Shown: piece by piece, positions 1 through 12,914 of the stretch
How the letters are laid out: each line of letters opens with the position of its first letter
Numbering within the stretch: the stretch's first letter is position 1
Source of the DNA: Megalobrama amblycephala
Taxonomy: Eukaryota; Chordata; Actinopteri; Cypriniformes; Xenocyprididae
Length of the DNA: 64,000 bases
Assembly (NCBI RefSeq): GCF_018812025.1
Contig: NC_063045.1
Location: 61,717,839 to 61,781,838 of the forward strand
Direction of reading: 5' to 3'
Notes under the pieces: generated by a model
The model's input: only the letters and a program-made list of their open reading frames with translations
What the model was told of the DNA's origin: nothing
Database searches by the model: none
Made by a program: the position numbers and the translations under genes

Positions 1-816
1 CTAATCCTTCTCCATTGTATAATTACATGTTTCTGCGGTTTAAACACACTGAGTCAGAGCTGGAGCGCATCTGCAATGGCAAATTAACCATCAAAGCTGA
101 CCTCTGCTCCGCTTAAACAAGCAGATCATTTCACTGTGACATCTGAGGATTCTGGGATATTGTTCATTTGGTGTAAGTGGAGCACTTCATCAGATAAGAG
201 CGATGACTCCACTTCACCTGTCAGCTGTAATCCTGCGCTCAGTTTCACTGCCAGCGCTCGAGTCTGAGTGAAGATGATGCTTCAGCACAACTGGATGACT
301 TAATAATATGAAATTGTGACGCAGACCTTCTTGTGATCGAGGAAACATCATGATCTTACAAAACAATGTACATTTTTTGACTGCTTTTTAAAAAGTTAGT
401 GTGTGAAAGTATGCATTATTATGCATTAATATTTTTTATTATTCATTCATTATTTCTTGATAAATGCCTATTTTCTGAATCCCTGGTGATTTTCATGCTG
501 TGCACTACAGAAGTGTGTTGGTGTGTCGTTCTGGTCTGATGTGTGTCTGTGAACGAGTCGGTCTGATGTTCAGGAATTGAGCTGCGTTACTACAGACACC
601 TTCACTGTGTGTGTGACAGCATGGAAAATTACACCCGGATGTTTCTGTGGAGCCGATCGGGATGAGGTGTGTGTGTGTGTGTGTGTGTGTGCCCTAATGA
701 TGACCATGTGACGAGGAACCTGCCGTGAATGAGAGCATTCTGTGACGGACACGGTTACGGATCAGGTGCTGCTAATTTATCCAGCCTGTGCTCAGAGTAA
801 CAGGTCACGGGGTCAC

Positions 817-850
<34 letters not shown>

Positions 851-857
851 TGTGTTT
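1..857. other. upstream intergenic DNA, no gene seen
   Basis: Mixed-composition sequence with GT microsatellites at about 667-692 and 820-849. No coding exon or RNA gene recognised. Confidence 0.6.
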
Positions 858-1220
858 GAAGGGATAGTTCATCACAAAATGTTCCTTCTGTCATCATTTA
901 CTCTCCCAAAAGCATTAGACTGAATTGACTTAATATATATATATATATATAGATATACAAGAATAATTGATGTTATTAAGAAATATAAAAATAGTATAAT
1001 ATGATATTATATAATATATATAATTGAATAAACATTTACTATGTTTACTTACTTTATGTTACTATGTTTACTTACTTTATAAGATATTTAAACAATATAA
1101 TATAAATTGTATTCATAATATAAATTTTTCAGTAAAACTTTGTGTTCTGCAGAAGAACTTCATACAGGTTTGGATCAACATGATTGTGTAAATTATTAAT
1201 TTTTTGGTGAACTAAACTTC
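858..1220. mobile_element. fold-back short element (AGGGATAGTTC type), interrupted by TA repeat
   Basis: The left end AAGGGATAGTTCATCAC and the right part (CAGGTTTGGATCAACATG ... TTTTTGGTGAACTAAACTT) are the two inverted ends of a common cyprinid fold-back element. This class resembles the Angel-type elements of zebrafish. The centre has been replaced by AT-rich microsatellite. Confidence 0.55.
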
Positions 1221-1547
1221 ATTGAAAGTGTAATTGGTGGGTTAATTGGTGTATAATTAGTCATTTTATGTCATGGTATAATATTGTTATTGAATAATAA
1301 ACAAATAAATGTGTGTGTGTGTGTGTGTGTGTGTATAAATATATTAAAGAGTATTTGAATTTGAAATATAATAAATAATAAATTATATATAAAATAAGTA
1401 CTTATAATAAATATAACAAAAATAATATATATGAATAGGTAATATATTAAAAATATTAATATATTAAATATGTATAATAATAATATTATTAATAATAATA
1501 ATACTCATAAAATTATTTATTTATTAAATATTAATTTATAATAATTA

Positions 1548-1595
<48 letters not shown>

Positions 1596-1653
1596 TATAT
1601 AAAAAATATAAAATATATATTGTAATTATTTAAAACATCAATTATTCTTGTAT

Positions 1654-1714
<61 letters not shown>

Positions 1715-1742
1715 GATTTAATTATAATATTTATTATATTTA

Positions 1743-1778
<36 letters not shown>

Positions 1779-2220
1779 CATAATATACATATTATTTGAT
1801 ATAACTATTCCTATATTTTATTTTTGTTATAATTAATATAATTATTTAATATATCATTTATTCTTAATTTATATATATATATATATATATTAGTAATAGT
1901 TTATATATTAAGTTTGTGTATAATAATAATAATAATAATAATAATGATATATCAGTTTATATTTGGTTATATATTATAATTATTTATAATTATAAAATAT
2001 TAAATACTTCATATATTAAATATATTTAATGGTTTACATATCAATTACTGCAGTTATTTATATATATATACACACACACACACATATAGTTTATATATTA
2101 AATATATATATTTTTTTATAATTATGTATAATATTAATTATAGTAATAATAATAAATGATAGAATAATTCATATATTAAATAGTCTATATTTATTAATCA
2201 TGTGCATATTTTTGATAATC
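931..2220. repeat. AT-rich microsatellite field (TA, TTA, GT, CA)
   Basis: Contains TA runs at about 931-950, 1553-1592 and 1660-1711, TTA/ATT runs at 1742-1776 and 1920-1945, and GT at 1310-1334. Otherwise random AT-rich DNA with no gene. Confidence 0.85.
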
Positions 2221-2798
2221 AAGTGATTTACAAACAGAAGGAATTTGATTATTTTCAGTTTTTAGAGCATGATTGACACAAAGAAACACGCGAGATGATT
2301 AATATCAGCCTCGGGTCATGGATCAGAAGTGTGGTGGTGTTGATGGCGTTACGGTGTGTTTCTGCGTCTGCTTGTCATCGGTTGCCAAAACACTGAGATG
2401 ATCATGAGAGATTCATTCATCACGCTCACAGCGCTCGACATCCGTCTTGTTTTCACTTGTCTGTGGGCACAAATATTCAGCTTTACAGTAAGTGAATGGA
2501 GTGATATTTCAGAGATGGATTGCGTTTCCAGCGTTTATTGACTGCAGAGAGGTTATGGAGATACATTAGCAGAGGAGAAAACAGACGGGAGATCGATCAG
2601 AGTCCATCTGACACGCCAGCGTTAAAAAGTGCAAATGACAGAGAAAAACATGCTGTTTATCCACAGAACGGGATTCTCATGTTTCTAAAGCAGCTAAATA
2701 TCATTAAACATTTCATTTATAGTCAGCATGAAACATATTTTACTTCTGTAATATTTCTTGGTGAAACAAGATATTCAAAAATTTAATTAATTAAAAGA
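2221..2798. other. unique spacer, no gene seen
   Basis: Moderate GC content; short open frames only, with no family resemblance. Confidence 0.5.
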
Positions 2799-2985
2799 GT
2801 CTCTTCTGCTCACTAAGGCTGCATTTATTTGATCAAAAATACAGTAAAATTTGTGAAATATTTTTACAATTTAAAATAGCTGTTTTCTATTTGAATATAT
2901 AGTAAAATATAATTTATTTCTGTGATCAAAGCTGAATTTTCAGCATCATTACTCCAGTCTTCAGTGTCACATGATCCTTCAGACG
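2799..2985 (+). mobile_element. fragment of CACTACCGTTCAAAAG-type element
   Basis: Carries internal landmarks of the element also found at 12441, 37876 and 53887: CTCTTCTGCTCACTAAGGC, CATCATTACTCCAGTCTTC and CACATGATCCTTCAGA. Both termini are missing. Confidence 0.7.
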
Positions 2986-3469
2986 ATGATCATGTGTCGA
3001 CGATAGCCAGAGATATTGTCAAAAGCATCAAATATTGGCAATATTCAGAGGATTTGGCATTTCCAATTAATGTAGGCCTGTTACATTCTTCTAGTCTATT
3101 ATTATTACTATTAGATTAGGCTACTTTTATTATTAAATCAATATTAATCAATATAGAGCATCACATAACTGACGTGCTGTGAGGATAATAAAAGATTAGC
3201 TCATCTTTGAAAATGTTTTAAATTTTTTTTTAGGTCTATTATACAATGAATTGTAGGCCTATAATTAAAATTATTAATAGTCAATGAAAATTAAGAGCTA
3301 CTTACATACAAAAATACAACCTGTTTAAAATGAAATATTATTATTCTCATTTGTTTCACTATATACGGGCCACAAGAAAAATAATGTAATAAATGAAGAC
3401 AGTTATATACCGTTATCAGCATATTATGTTGAAATTCGTCTCTGAGAGAATATGTTCCATTAACGCAGT
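2986..3469. other. AT-rich spacer, nothing recognised
   Basis: No coding or structured repeat signal beyond low complexity. Confidence 0.5.
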
Positions 3470-3707
3470 ATTTTTTATTGTAATTTTATTTTTATTGTAT
3501 TATTTTTATATTATTTTATGTACATTTTTTATTTATTTATGTCATATATTTAAATTTATTTATTTTATTTTATATTATTATTTATTTTATTTTTCATTAC
3601 ATATATGTATATAATTTTTTATTTTTATATTTATTTTTTTATTTTTCATATTTATTTTTTTATATTATTTTATAATTTTTTAATTATATCTATTATTTGT
3701 TATTTTA

Positions 3708-3760
<53 letters not shown>

Positions 3761-4002
3761 ATTATATTTTATTTTTTATTATTTACTGTATATAATTTTA
3801 TTTATTTATTTATTTATATCATATATTTAAATTAATTAAATAAATTAAATTCATATTTATTTATTTTATTTTATATTATTATTTATTTTATTTTTCATTA
3901 CATATATGTATATAATTTTTAATTTTTATATTTATTTTTTATTTTCATATTTTTTTATATTATTTTATAATTTTTGTATTATATCTATTATTTGTTATTT
4001 TA

Positions 4003-4069
<67 letters not shown>

Positions 4070-4200
4070 ATTATATTATTATTTAATTATATTTTATTTT
4101 TTATTATTTACTGTATATAATTTTATTTTATTTTTTTATTTATTTATATAATATATTTAAATTTATTTATTTTATTTTATATTATTTTTTATTTCATTTA
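3470..4200. repeat. AT-rich tandem unit with TA core, cluster 1
   Basis: Two long units begin TTCATTACATATATGTATA (about 3596 and 3896), run through TTTGTTATTTTACACTATA into a TA tract, and finish with TTTACTGTATATAATTTTA. The same units recur at 5520-6357. Confidence 0.8.
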
Positions 4201-5200
4201 TTTTAACACAGCGTCAGACAGCAGACCGAGGTTAAGCTTTCACCGGCATAACTTTTGCGCAAAGTTTGCACGTTGCTTCTTGTGTGATATCCATTGGCTC
4301 TCCTTGGTTTAAAATGGAAAGATTTACAATATTGTGACGTATCTCTCTTTTTTAAAATTCATTTATGGTTAATGCACGCTCGAGTAGTCGATTGTTTCCG
4401 ACAGCGCCGACTAGTGGTTGAAGTAGTCGATCTCTCGACTACTCGAATAGTCTATGCAAGCCCTGATGTTTAGAGACGTAATGTTGGTAACTGAGTTGTT
4501 AGTTTGTTGGACACTGTGAACGTCGCGATTCGACTGTGATTGAATCCAGATGTGAATCACTAGTTTTGATTCACTGATTCACCAGCTGCAGATTCACTGT
4601 TGAGAAAAATAACACTTTTATTCATCATGGATTGATCAAAAGTAACAGTAAAGACATTTACAATGTTACAAAATATTCTATTTCAGATTAATGCTGTTCT
4701 TTTTAAGGACCGATGAGAGTTTATTTGATGTACGTGAGTCACATGATCCTGCTGAAGTCGGTCTGTCTTTTTCGGTCAGGTGTGTGAAGGGTGGAAGGTC
4801 AGATGATCAGGGCGGGACGACAGGCTGAGACGCTCTGAGCCGCTCGACACGTCCGCAGACAGACAGACAGACGCAGGTGAGAGTGACTGAAATATACGCC
4901 TGTCTGAGAAACCTGAGAGACACTTTGTTCCCTGTGACCCCTAAAATATATAATAAAATATACATATGCATATATTTATACATAATAATATAATAATATA
5001 AAATAAGGAAATGATATAGATAGAATGAAAACTAAAATGTGTAATAATAAGCTGAAGCTGTTTGTCGTGAGGTTTGACAGACTCTCTCTATATTTGGTTG
5101 TCGGAGCATGTCTGATGCTCTACACCTGCTGTCCGACTCAAACTGTTGGACGGTGATTGTGTTTGTGTGCTGACAGAGGAACGCACTCGCTACATGCCTG

Positions 5201-5243
<43 letters not shown>

Positions 5244-5519
5244 CTTCTTACAGCTGATCATGACGCACAATAGAGGTGACGTGTAGTTATTTTGATATTG
5301 ATCATATATTCAAAATTATTTTTTTTCTATAAAATTATACAGTAATGTTAATATCAGAATGTTATAAGTCACTTTATTTTGCTGTTATGTGTCCTACAGA
5401 CCAAGTTAAGACAAGAACAACATTAAAGTTCTGTTCATTTCTGTCTGTTGAATCAAAATATTCAATGTTTCAAAAGGCTAAGAATTGGAGGAAAAATTAA
5501 ATATGAAAAAAAAATCGTA
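4201..5519. other. spacer with repeat fragments
   Basis: Contains a block at 4376-4465 rich in GTCGA/ACTCG inverted motifs and ending GCAAGCCCT, which resembles the terminus of a dispersed fish DNA element. It also holds a reverse fragment of the CACTACCGTTC element (4609-4707), the candidate exon at 4790-4876 and a CA run at about 5203-5240. No gene. Confidence 0.5.
4790..4876 (+). other. candidate non-coding upstream exon
   Basis: A GC-richer island inside AT-rich DNA ends at a consensus donor (GACGCAG/GTGAGAGTG) at 4876. It could be a 5' UTR exon spliced to 21867. It has no recognisable coding content and the left border is arbitrary. A chance donor is equally possible. Confidence 0.2.
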
Positions 5520-5600
5520 TTTTATGTGTGTGTATTGTGTGTATTTTATAATTTTTTCATTATATATCTTATTTATATTATTTTACACTTTAAATGCATA

Positions 5601-5672
<72 letters not shown>

Positions 5673-5891
5673 TATTTTAATTATATTTTATTTTTTATTT
5701 ACTGTATATGATTTTATTTTATTATTTTATGATTAATATATAAAATATATTTACATCATATATTTAAATTTATTTTATTTTATTTTATTATTTATTTTAG
5801 TTTTCATTACATATATGTATATAATTTTAAATTTTTATATTTATTTTTCTAATTTTCATATTTATTTTATTATATTATTTTTTCAGTTTTT

Positions 5892-5927
<36 letters not shown>

Positions 5928-6149
5928 ATTTAATTATTTTTATTATTTACTGTATATAATTTTATTTTATTGTATTATTTTCATATTATTTTATGATCTA
6001 TATTTTATTTATTTATATCATATATTTAAATTTTTATTTTTATTTTATATTATTATTTATTTTATTTTTCATTACATATATGCATAATTTTTATATATTT
6101 ATTTTATTGTATTATTTTATTATTTTTTCATTATATTTATATTATTTTA

Positions 6150-6212
<63 letters not shown>

Positions 6213-6296
6213 ATTATATTATCATTTAATTATATTGTATTTTTTATTATTTACTGTATATAATTTTATTTTATTTATTTATATCATATATTTTTT

Positions 6297-6357
<61 letters not shown>
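5520..6357. repeat. AT-rich tandem unit with TA core, cluster 2
   Basis: At least two more copies of the cluster 1 unit start at about 5805 and 6070 (CATTACATATATG), each with its own TA tract (5609-5667, 5901-5923, 6151-6209, 6299-6355) and the TTACTGTATATAATTTTA tail. Confidence 0.8.
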
Positions 6358-6358
<1 letters not shown>

Positions 6359-7312
6359 CTCTATTCCAATCCAGTCTATTCCTTCTGTTCTTGTCTCAGT
6401 TTAATCTGCAGATGTAACTAAGTAACATTAGTCTTGATCCGTTTGTTTGAGTGTATCTTCTGACACTCTGTAGTGATTTTGTTTGGTCAAAACTGACACA
6501 CACTTGACGTTTCACCGGTGTGTGTGTGCTTTATTGTGTGTTGTGCCTGTGATCAGACGTGTCGTATGTGTGGTCGACATCACAACGCTTGTGAGAAGAT
6601 CAGTTTTTGTGTCTCTGATCCTGAAGCCCAGCTGGTTTCGGTCTCTTTGTTTGTTCTTTCTTTGTACACTTTCTTCTGGGTTTCTTTCATATTTGCGTGT
6701 GTTCTGGCGTGGGCCGGGTTCGTTTGTGGGATTTTAATTGGCGAGCAGAGGCAGGTGGCGCCACCGGTTGCTCAGAGCCTCGTTAGCGCAGCTCTGTGTG
6801 ATGGCTTTGTCTCTACAGTGTGAATATGAACGCTGGTGCGTGAACTCTTGACCCTGTTCTTTCATGTATAATCACCCAAACCCTCCACAGAAACCCTGAA
6901 CACAGACCTTCACCGCCGTACATCTGCTTACGCACATTATTATCATTCATTTCTCACTCGAGTCAATTATAATGTTATTTTAGTAGCTATTATTCTCTCT
7001 GACCCTGAGAATTAAACTGCCTGTTTTTGCTACTGTACCTTTAAATCTTCATGTTTGAACTTGAGTAGATGTTTTTGAAAAATTTATTCAAATTTAGTTT
7101 ATTTTCATTGAATATTAAACTCTTAGATTCCAGACGTCTTTCAGGAGCGGCTCTTATGGCAGCTTCACGGTATGAATTTTGTTTTGATTCATTTCAAATG
7201 ACTCGCTCATGTTCATGTACTTGCATAGAGCATGTTTTGTGTCAGTTCATGTTCTGTGAGTTTGAAAACAAACTATATGAACAAATAAATTTTTATAATT
7301 TTCTATTCTGAT
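6358..7312. other. spacer, no gene seen
   Basis: Ordinary-composition DNA. Overlapping open frames at 6483-6823 have no recognisable domain and are not called as genes. Confidence 0.5.
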
Positions 7313-9087
7313 GAATAGAATAGAATAGAATAGAATAGAATAGAATAGAATAGAACAGAATGGAATAGCAGAACATAGACTGGAATTGAATAGAATAGTA
7401 TAGAATAGAATGGAACATAATATAATAGATTGGAATAGAATAGAATATAATAGAATAGTACAGAACATAATAGAATAGAGTAGAATGAAATAGAAGAATA
7501 GTTTATATAATAGTTTATTTTTCTAATTCCAGTTAGAATAGAATAGAATAGAATAGAATAGAATAGAATAGAAAATAATAGAATAGAACGACACATAATA
7601 TAATAGATTGGAATAGAATAGGATAGAACAGAACATAATAAAATAGAATATAACAGAACTGAACATAATAAAATAGAATAGCACACAACAGAATAGAAAA
7701 GAATAGAATAGAACAGAACAGACCATAATAGAATAGTATGGAATAGAATAGACTGGAATAGAATAGAATAGTATAAAATAGAATGGAACATAATATAATA
7801 GATTGGAATATAATATAATATAATATAATATAATATAATATAATATAATATAATATAATATAATATAATAGAACGGAACATAATAGAATAGAACAGAAGA
7901 ATAGTTTATTTAATAGTTTATTTTTTTAATTCTAGTAGAATAGAATATAATAGAAAAGAATAGAATAGAACACAACTGACCATAATAAAATAGAATAGAA
8001 TAGAATAGAATAGAATAGAATAGAATAGAACAGACCATAATAGAATAGTATGGAATAGAATAGAATGGAACATAATAGAATAGAATAGAATAGAATAGAA
8101 TAGAATAGAATAGAACATAATATAATAGATTGGAATAGAATAGAACAGAACAGAATAGAATAGAATAGCACAGAATAAAATAGAACAGCACATAATATAA
8201 TAGAATGGAACATAATATAATAAATTGGAATAGAATAGAATAGAATAGAACAGCACATAATATAATAATATGGAATGGAATAGAACAAAACAGAATAGAA
8301 TAGAAGAATAGAATAGAGAAGAGAAGAGAATAGAAAAGTATAGTTTAGAACAGCACAGCACAGAATAGAATAGAACAAAACAGAATAGAATAGAACAGAA
8401 TAGCACAGAATAGAATTGAATAGAACAGAATAGCACAGAATAGAATAGAGAAGAGAATAGAATAGAAAAGTATAGTTTAGAACAGAAGAGAACAGACCAT
8501 AATAGAATAGTATAGAATAGAATAGCACAGAATAGAATAGAATAGAATAGAATAGAATAGAACATAATATAATATAACGGAATGGAATGGAATGGAATAG
8601 AATAGAATAGAATACAACAGAACAGAACAGAACAGAATAAAATAGACCGGCACTTAATAGAATAGAATAGAATAGAATAGAACAGAACAGAACAGAATAA
8701 AATAGACTGGCACTTAATAGAATAGAATAGAATAGAATAGAATAGAATAGAATAGCACAGAATAGAATAGAATAGAACATAATATAATATAACGGAACGG
8801 AACGGAACGGAATGGAATGGAATGGAATAGAATAGAACAGAACAGAATAAAATAGACAGGCACTTAAAAGAATAGAATAGAATAGAATAGAATAGAATAG
8901 CATAGAATAGAATAGAATAGAATAGAATAGAACATAATATAATATAACGGAATGGAATGGAATGGAATGGAATAGAATAGAATAGAATAGAATAGAATAG
9001 AACAGAATAGAACAGAACAGAATAAAATAGACCGGCACTTAATAGAATAGAATAGAATAGAATAGAATAGAATAGAATAGAATAGAA
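7313..9087. repeat. GAATA (TAGAA) pentanucleotide array with higher-order structure
   Basis: About 1.8 kb of GAATA with variants GAACA, GAATG, GCACA and TAATA. The right half (8560-9060) repeats a longer block: AACATAATATAATATAACGG, GGAATG runs, AACAGAACAGAATAAAATAG, then the GGCACTTAA marker at about 8649, 8709, 8859 and 9034. The reverse strand stays open for hundreds of codons (FYSIL repeats) only because of the period. Confidence 0.95.
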
Positions 9088-9133
9088 CACTGCAAGAGTG
9101 ACGCTGAGGCTCTGTGCATCTGAAACGCATGCA

Positions 9134-9167
<34 letters not shown>

Positions 9168-10585
9168 GAGTCTAATGTAATCAGGCAGGTGTGGGGGTCA
9201 GCGAGGGTTTATGGGTCGGGGTCGTGACCCCTGGTGTCGGTTCGTCTTTGTTGGACTGTGTTAATTAGAGTCTTTGGGTTCCATTGTGCACAGACACTTA
9301 CCCACAATCCCTTCATTAAACGCTCCTGTGAGTTTGGCAGGTTGGCCGCATGTTTTCGCACATTAATAATGGGAAAAAAATCCTGAAGGAATGCTGTGGG
9401 TTCGGAACACGTTAAGATCCGCGTACAACATCTGTGACGGGCTGGAGATGAAATCACATTTACAGTAATGCACATACAGTACAGATGTCTGCACCAGGGT
9501 TATTATACTAAAACTAAAACCATAAAAAAACATTTTGGTAACTTAACTGAATCCAAATAAAATGCAAAAAAAAAAAAAAATAGAATTATTTTATTTAGAC
9601 TAGTTCCCAAGGCCAATCTAAATATATTTTAAAATAATATATAAAACTTTATTTTTATTCAGATTGAAGTAAAAACTCCTCTTGACTTACATCACTTCTC
9701 AAAATCTAACCAACAGCAGTGATGTCATTGTGATATTTGCATACTGACTCATGATTGGTCACTGATGTAAACGGTGTCATGTTTCTCACGCAGCGTTTCA
9801 GAGTGTGGAGCGAGAGGAAGAGCTTCAGGAATCTGTAACTGGAAACTGTTATTGATTAATGACTAATCTGAATATTAGAGGAGCCAGAGCCATCAGTAGT
9901 GCTGAATGAAGTGTTGAGGAAGCGTGAGGAGGGTGGAGGTGTCAGACGCGCCTCTTTACGGCCTGCGGTCTGAATCCACCCTCACATAAACTTTGTTTTT
10001 GTCCTGCTGCTGAATCAGGACGTCTGCTCACAGAAAACGTCTTTCTTCTGCTGTTTTTACCACATTTAAGGGGTGTTTTTAGACATGACATGGAGTAAAC
10101 TGTGGTAAAATCACTCATGCATGGCTTGTCGTGGTTTATTGCTTTTATAAAGTGTCAAACAACGGCAATATGGTCAGTTTGTTCTATTAATAAAGAGAAT
10201 GAATGATTGTTTTGTGTGTGTATAATGCGTTTCTGCGTCTCTTTGAATGAACTCATAGTTTGATGATTTGATTTGGCGCCGGCCGACACAAACAAGCTTC
10301 TCATTAGAAACTTGTGCTGTTTTTGGCCTTGATGATGGAAAATCTCAGACACAGTCAAAGGACAAAATGTGTGAAAGCGGCCGGATCGTCCACCTGTTTA
10401 CTCGCAAACATCGGATCATTTGAAGGGAAACAGGAACATCAATCTGTTTTAGATTAACTCAAATCTTCATTTTCTCCCTCATACAGGCTTCATTTTGTTT
10501 GTACTGATTGTATTGTTAAAATTTTGCTTTGCTTGAATGTAATTAGGGCCCTCTAGGGTTTTATTTTTTCCCAATTTTTGTTATT
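9088..10585. other. spacer with minor repeat pieces
   Basis: CA run at 9136-9164. The start of a dispersed repeat (GGGTTATTATACTAAAACT) lies at about 9497. No gene or RNA seen. Confidence 0.5.
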
Positions 10586-11498
10586 TTAGGGGTAGCGGTA
10601 CACAAAACTCACTGTTCGGTACAGTTTTCGGTACAGCAGGTTAGGAGAAAACTAAACATAAAATTGCTTCTTTTTTTTATTAAACAGTGGTTTACTGAAC
10701 AAATTGTGTTTTTGTCTTTAAATATATTAAAATAAATTATAACTAAAAGTTTCTTAAGGATAAAAAAATTATCTCTGCTAATGTATGGAGCCCTTACTTG
10801 AACATTATACTACTATAATATTAAAGGTTAATAACTGAGCCCAAACTATTAGCCTAAATTCAGTTGCTTTTTATTTTTAGATAAAATAATCAACACTTAA
10901 ATAAATTGTAGGCCTATGCAAACATGTAAGCTGCACATAAGGCAGTGTTTGCATTAACTTCTAAATGTTTTTACTCCAAATCATTGTTGAAATATGATCA
11001 TTTCTACACAGATTTATTGAAACATACATTGAATAGCCTAATCATTAAAAGGTTAAGTAAAATATAATGATTATATAGGCTAATACAGTGCATATATTAA
11101 GCGAAAATTTCATTTCTCTAGCGAACTAACAAACTTTGGACACTGAATGGCTTTTCTGAGGTAAATGCTACATCACAAGCTTTCATTTCTGTCGTTGAAA
11201 CACTGATTGAGCGATTACACGAGATATGACCGTTTCAGTAAGTTGTACTGTATCTTTCAACATACCTTCAGATGTTCATTCATGTTTATTCTGTAAACTC
11301 AAAACGGCATTTTCTGTTTAAATTCCATGATTTTGTGGACAGAATTTGAAGGATGACACTTTGTTTCTTATCGAAAGTAACAAAACGTAGAACTTATTGC
11401 AAATATTGGTTGTTAATGGTGGTACAATGTTGCAATGTAATGTAACACACGTGTACCGAAACAGTTCAGTATGAATACGTGTACCGTCACACCCCTAA
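10586..11498. mobile_element. non-autonomous DNA element with imperfect terminal inverted repeats
   Basis: The left end TTAGGGGTAGCGGTACAC ... TTCGGTACAGTTTTCGG matches the inverse of the right end CCGAAACAGTTCAGTATG ... GTGTACCGTCACACCCCTAA over about 45 bp. The 913-bp element has no transposase ORF. The flanks (ATTTTTTCCCAA and ATTTTTTCCAAA) suggest insertion into another repeat. Confidence 0.7.
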
Positions 11499-12440
11499 TT
11501 TTTTCCAAATTCCATGACGTTTTAGTTTAATTCAGTTTGAATAATCAAAAAAAAAAGATGTCAATTGAATTTAAACAGCTTTAACATTTTAATAATTTAT
11601 TAGAATATTAATTGCCCTTTTATGAATTGTGTTTTGTTTTCCAGAAATTCTGTTTTCTGTGTTTTAATTTTTCTGAATTCTGTTTTCTGATTTAATACAA
11701 TTTAGTTTTTTTAATTAAAACCAGTGGTAATCAAAAAAATGCATAAAAAATGTAATAATTTATGTAATCTTTTCAAATGTAATCAAATGAAATTTGAACA
11801 ATTCCTTTCTTTTTTTTTCTGGCAAAAAAAGTGCATCACAACAGTTTAAAAACATGGATGGAAATTGTGTAATATTCCTTAAAAAAACTTTTTAATAAAC
11901 TTTACTCTGAGAAGTACTTTCTACTGTGCAATAGCAATATATATATTTCATAAGTTCTTATAATTAACATTTATGTATTTATGTATTTGTAGAGAGGCAG
12001 TGTCTGTTTCTCATTAGTGCTCACACTAACACGAGCTGATGTCATTTACACGAGCGCACGACTCCAGAGCTCATGCGGTGAAAACTCCCGCAGTCATAAC
12101 ATACTTCACCAACTGAGACGTCACATCTGTGCGCTTCACTTCCACTTCTCCTGGAGTGAGTCTGAGTTAGTTAGTTAGTTCTTAGCATCTTCTGGATTAC
12201 AAAGTCAGATATTTACCTGCTAATTCGCCAGTGTGTGTAAGAACCCAAACACAGCTGAGCAAACACAGACACACACACAGCTTAATGCTTCTTGTTATGA
12301 GCCGTGTTTGCTTTAGTAAGGTGATTTTACTACGGTGAAGCTTCTCAGGTGAGATGTTTACAGGTGTCGCTCACGTCACGCCGTCTGCAGAATCCTCTCT
12401 GTGTTTTACACACAGGAAGGGCCTGTTTCTCACGCAAATA
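11499..12440. other. spacer, no gene seen
   Basis: AT-rich to about 11990, then mixed composition. No family recognised. Confidence 0.5.
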
Positions 12441-12914
12441 CACTAAGTTTGGGGTCGGTAGGATGTAATGTTTGGAAAAGAGTCTCTTCTGCTCACCAAG
12501 GCTGCATTTATTTGATCAAAAATACAGTAAAAATTGTGAAATATTTTTACAATTTAAAATAGCTGTTTTCTATGTGAATATATAGTAAAGTGTAATTTAT
12601 TTCTGTGATCAAAGCTGAATTTTCAGCATCATTACTCCAGTCTTTAGTGTCACATGATCCTTCAGAAATCATTCTAATATGATGATTTGATGATTAAGAA
12701 ACATTTATGATTATTATCAATGTTAAAAACAGTTCATATTTTTGTGGAAACGGAGATACATTTTCTTTTTCAGGATTCTTTGATGAATAGGAAGTTCAAA
12801 AGAACAGCATTTATTTGAAATGCTTTTAAATGCCACTTTTGATCAGTTTAATGCATCCTTTCTGAATGAAAGTGTTATTTTGTTCAATAACCCCAAGTTT
12901 TCTTAATGGTAGTG
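12441..12914 (+). mobile_element. CACTACCGTTCAAAAG-type element, full length but diverged
   Basis: Starts CACTAAGTTTGGGGTCGG and ends ACCCCAAGTTTTCTTAATGG then TAGTG, a mutated inverted terminal pair. The internal body is shared with the other copies. No coding capacity. Confidence 0.8.

Noticed and set aside
3605..4151. YIYIYI and FYILF-type frames in TA tracts (also at 5448, 6208, 45045, 53704)
   Set aside because: Translations of TA dinucleotide and AT-rich repeats.
6483..6823. Overlapping cysteine-rich open frames
   Set aside because: No signal-peptide/exon structure that fits, no recognisable domain, and GT-rich sequence inflates Cys/Val content.
7247..9162. Minus-strand frames up to 414 codons (FYSILFYSI)
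   Set aside because: Pure translation of the TTCTA pentanucleotide array in several frames at once; no start context, domain or splice structure.
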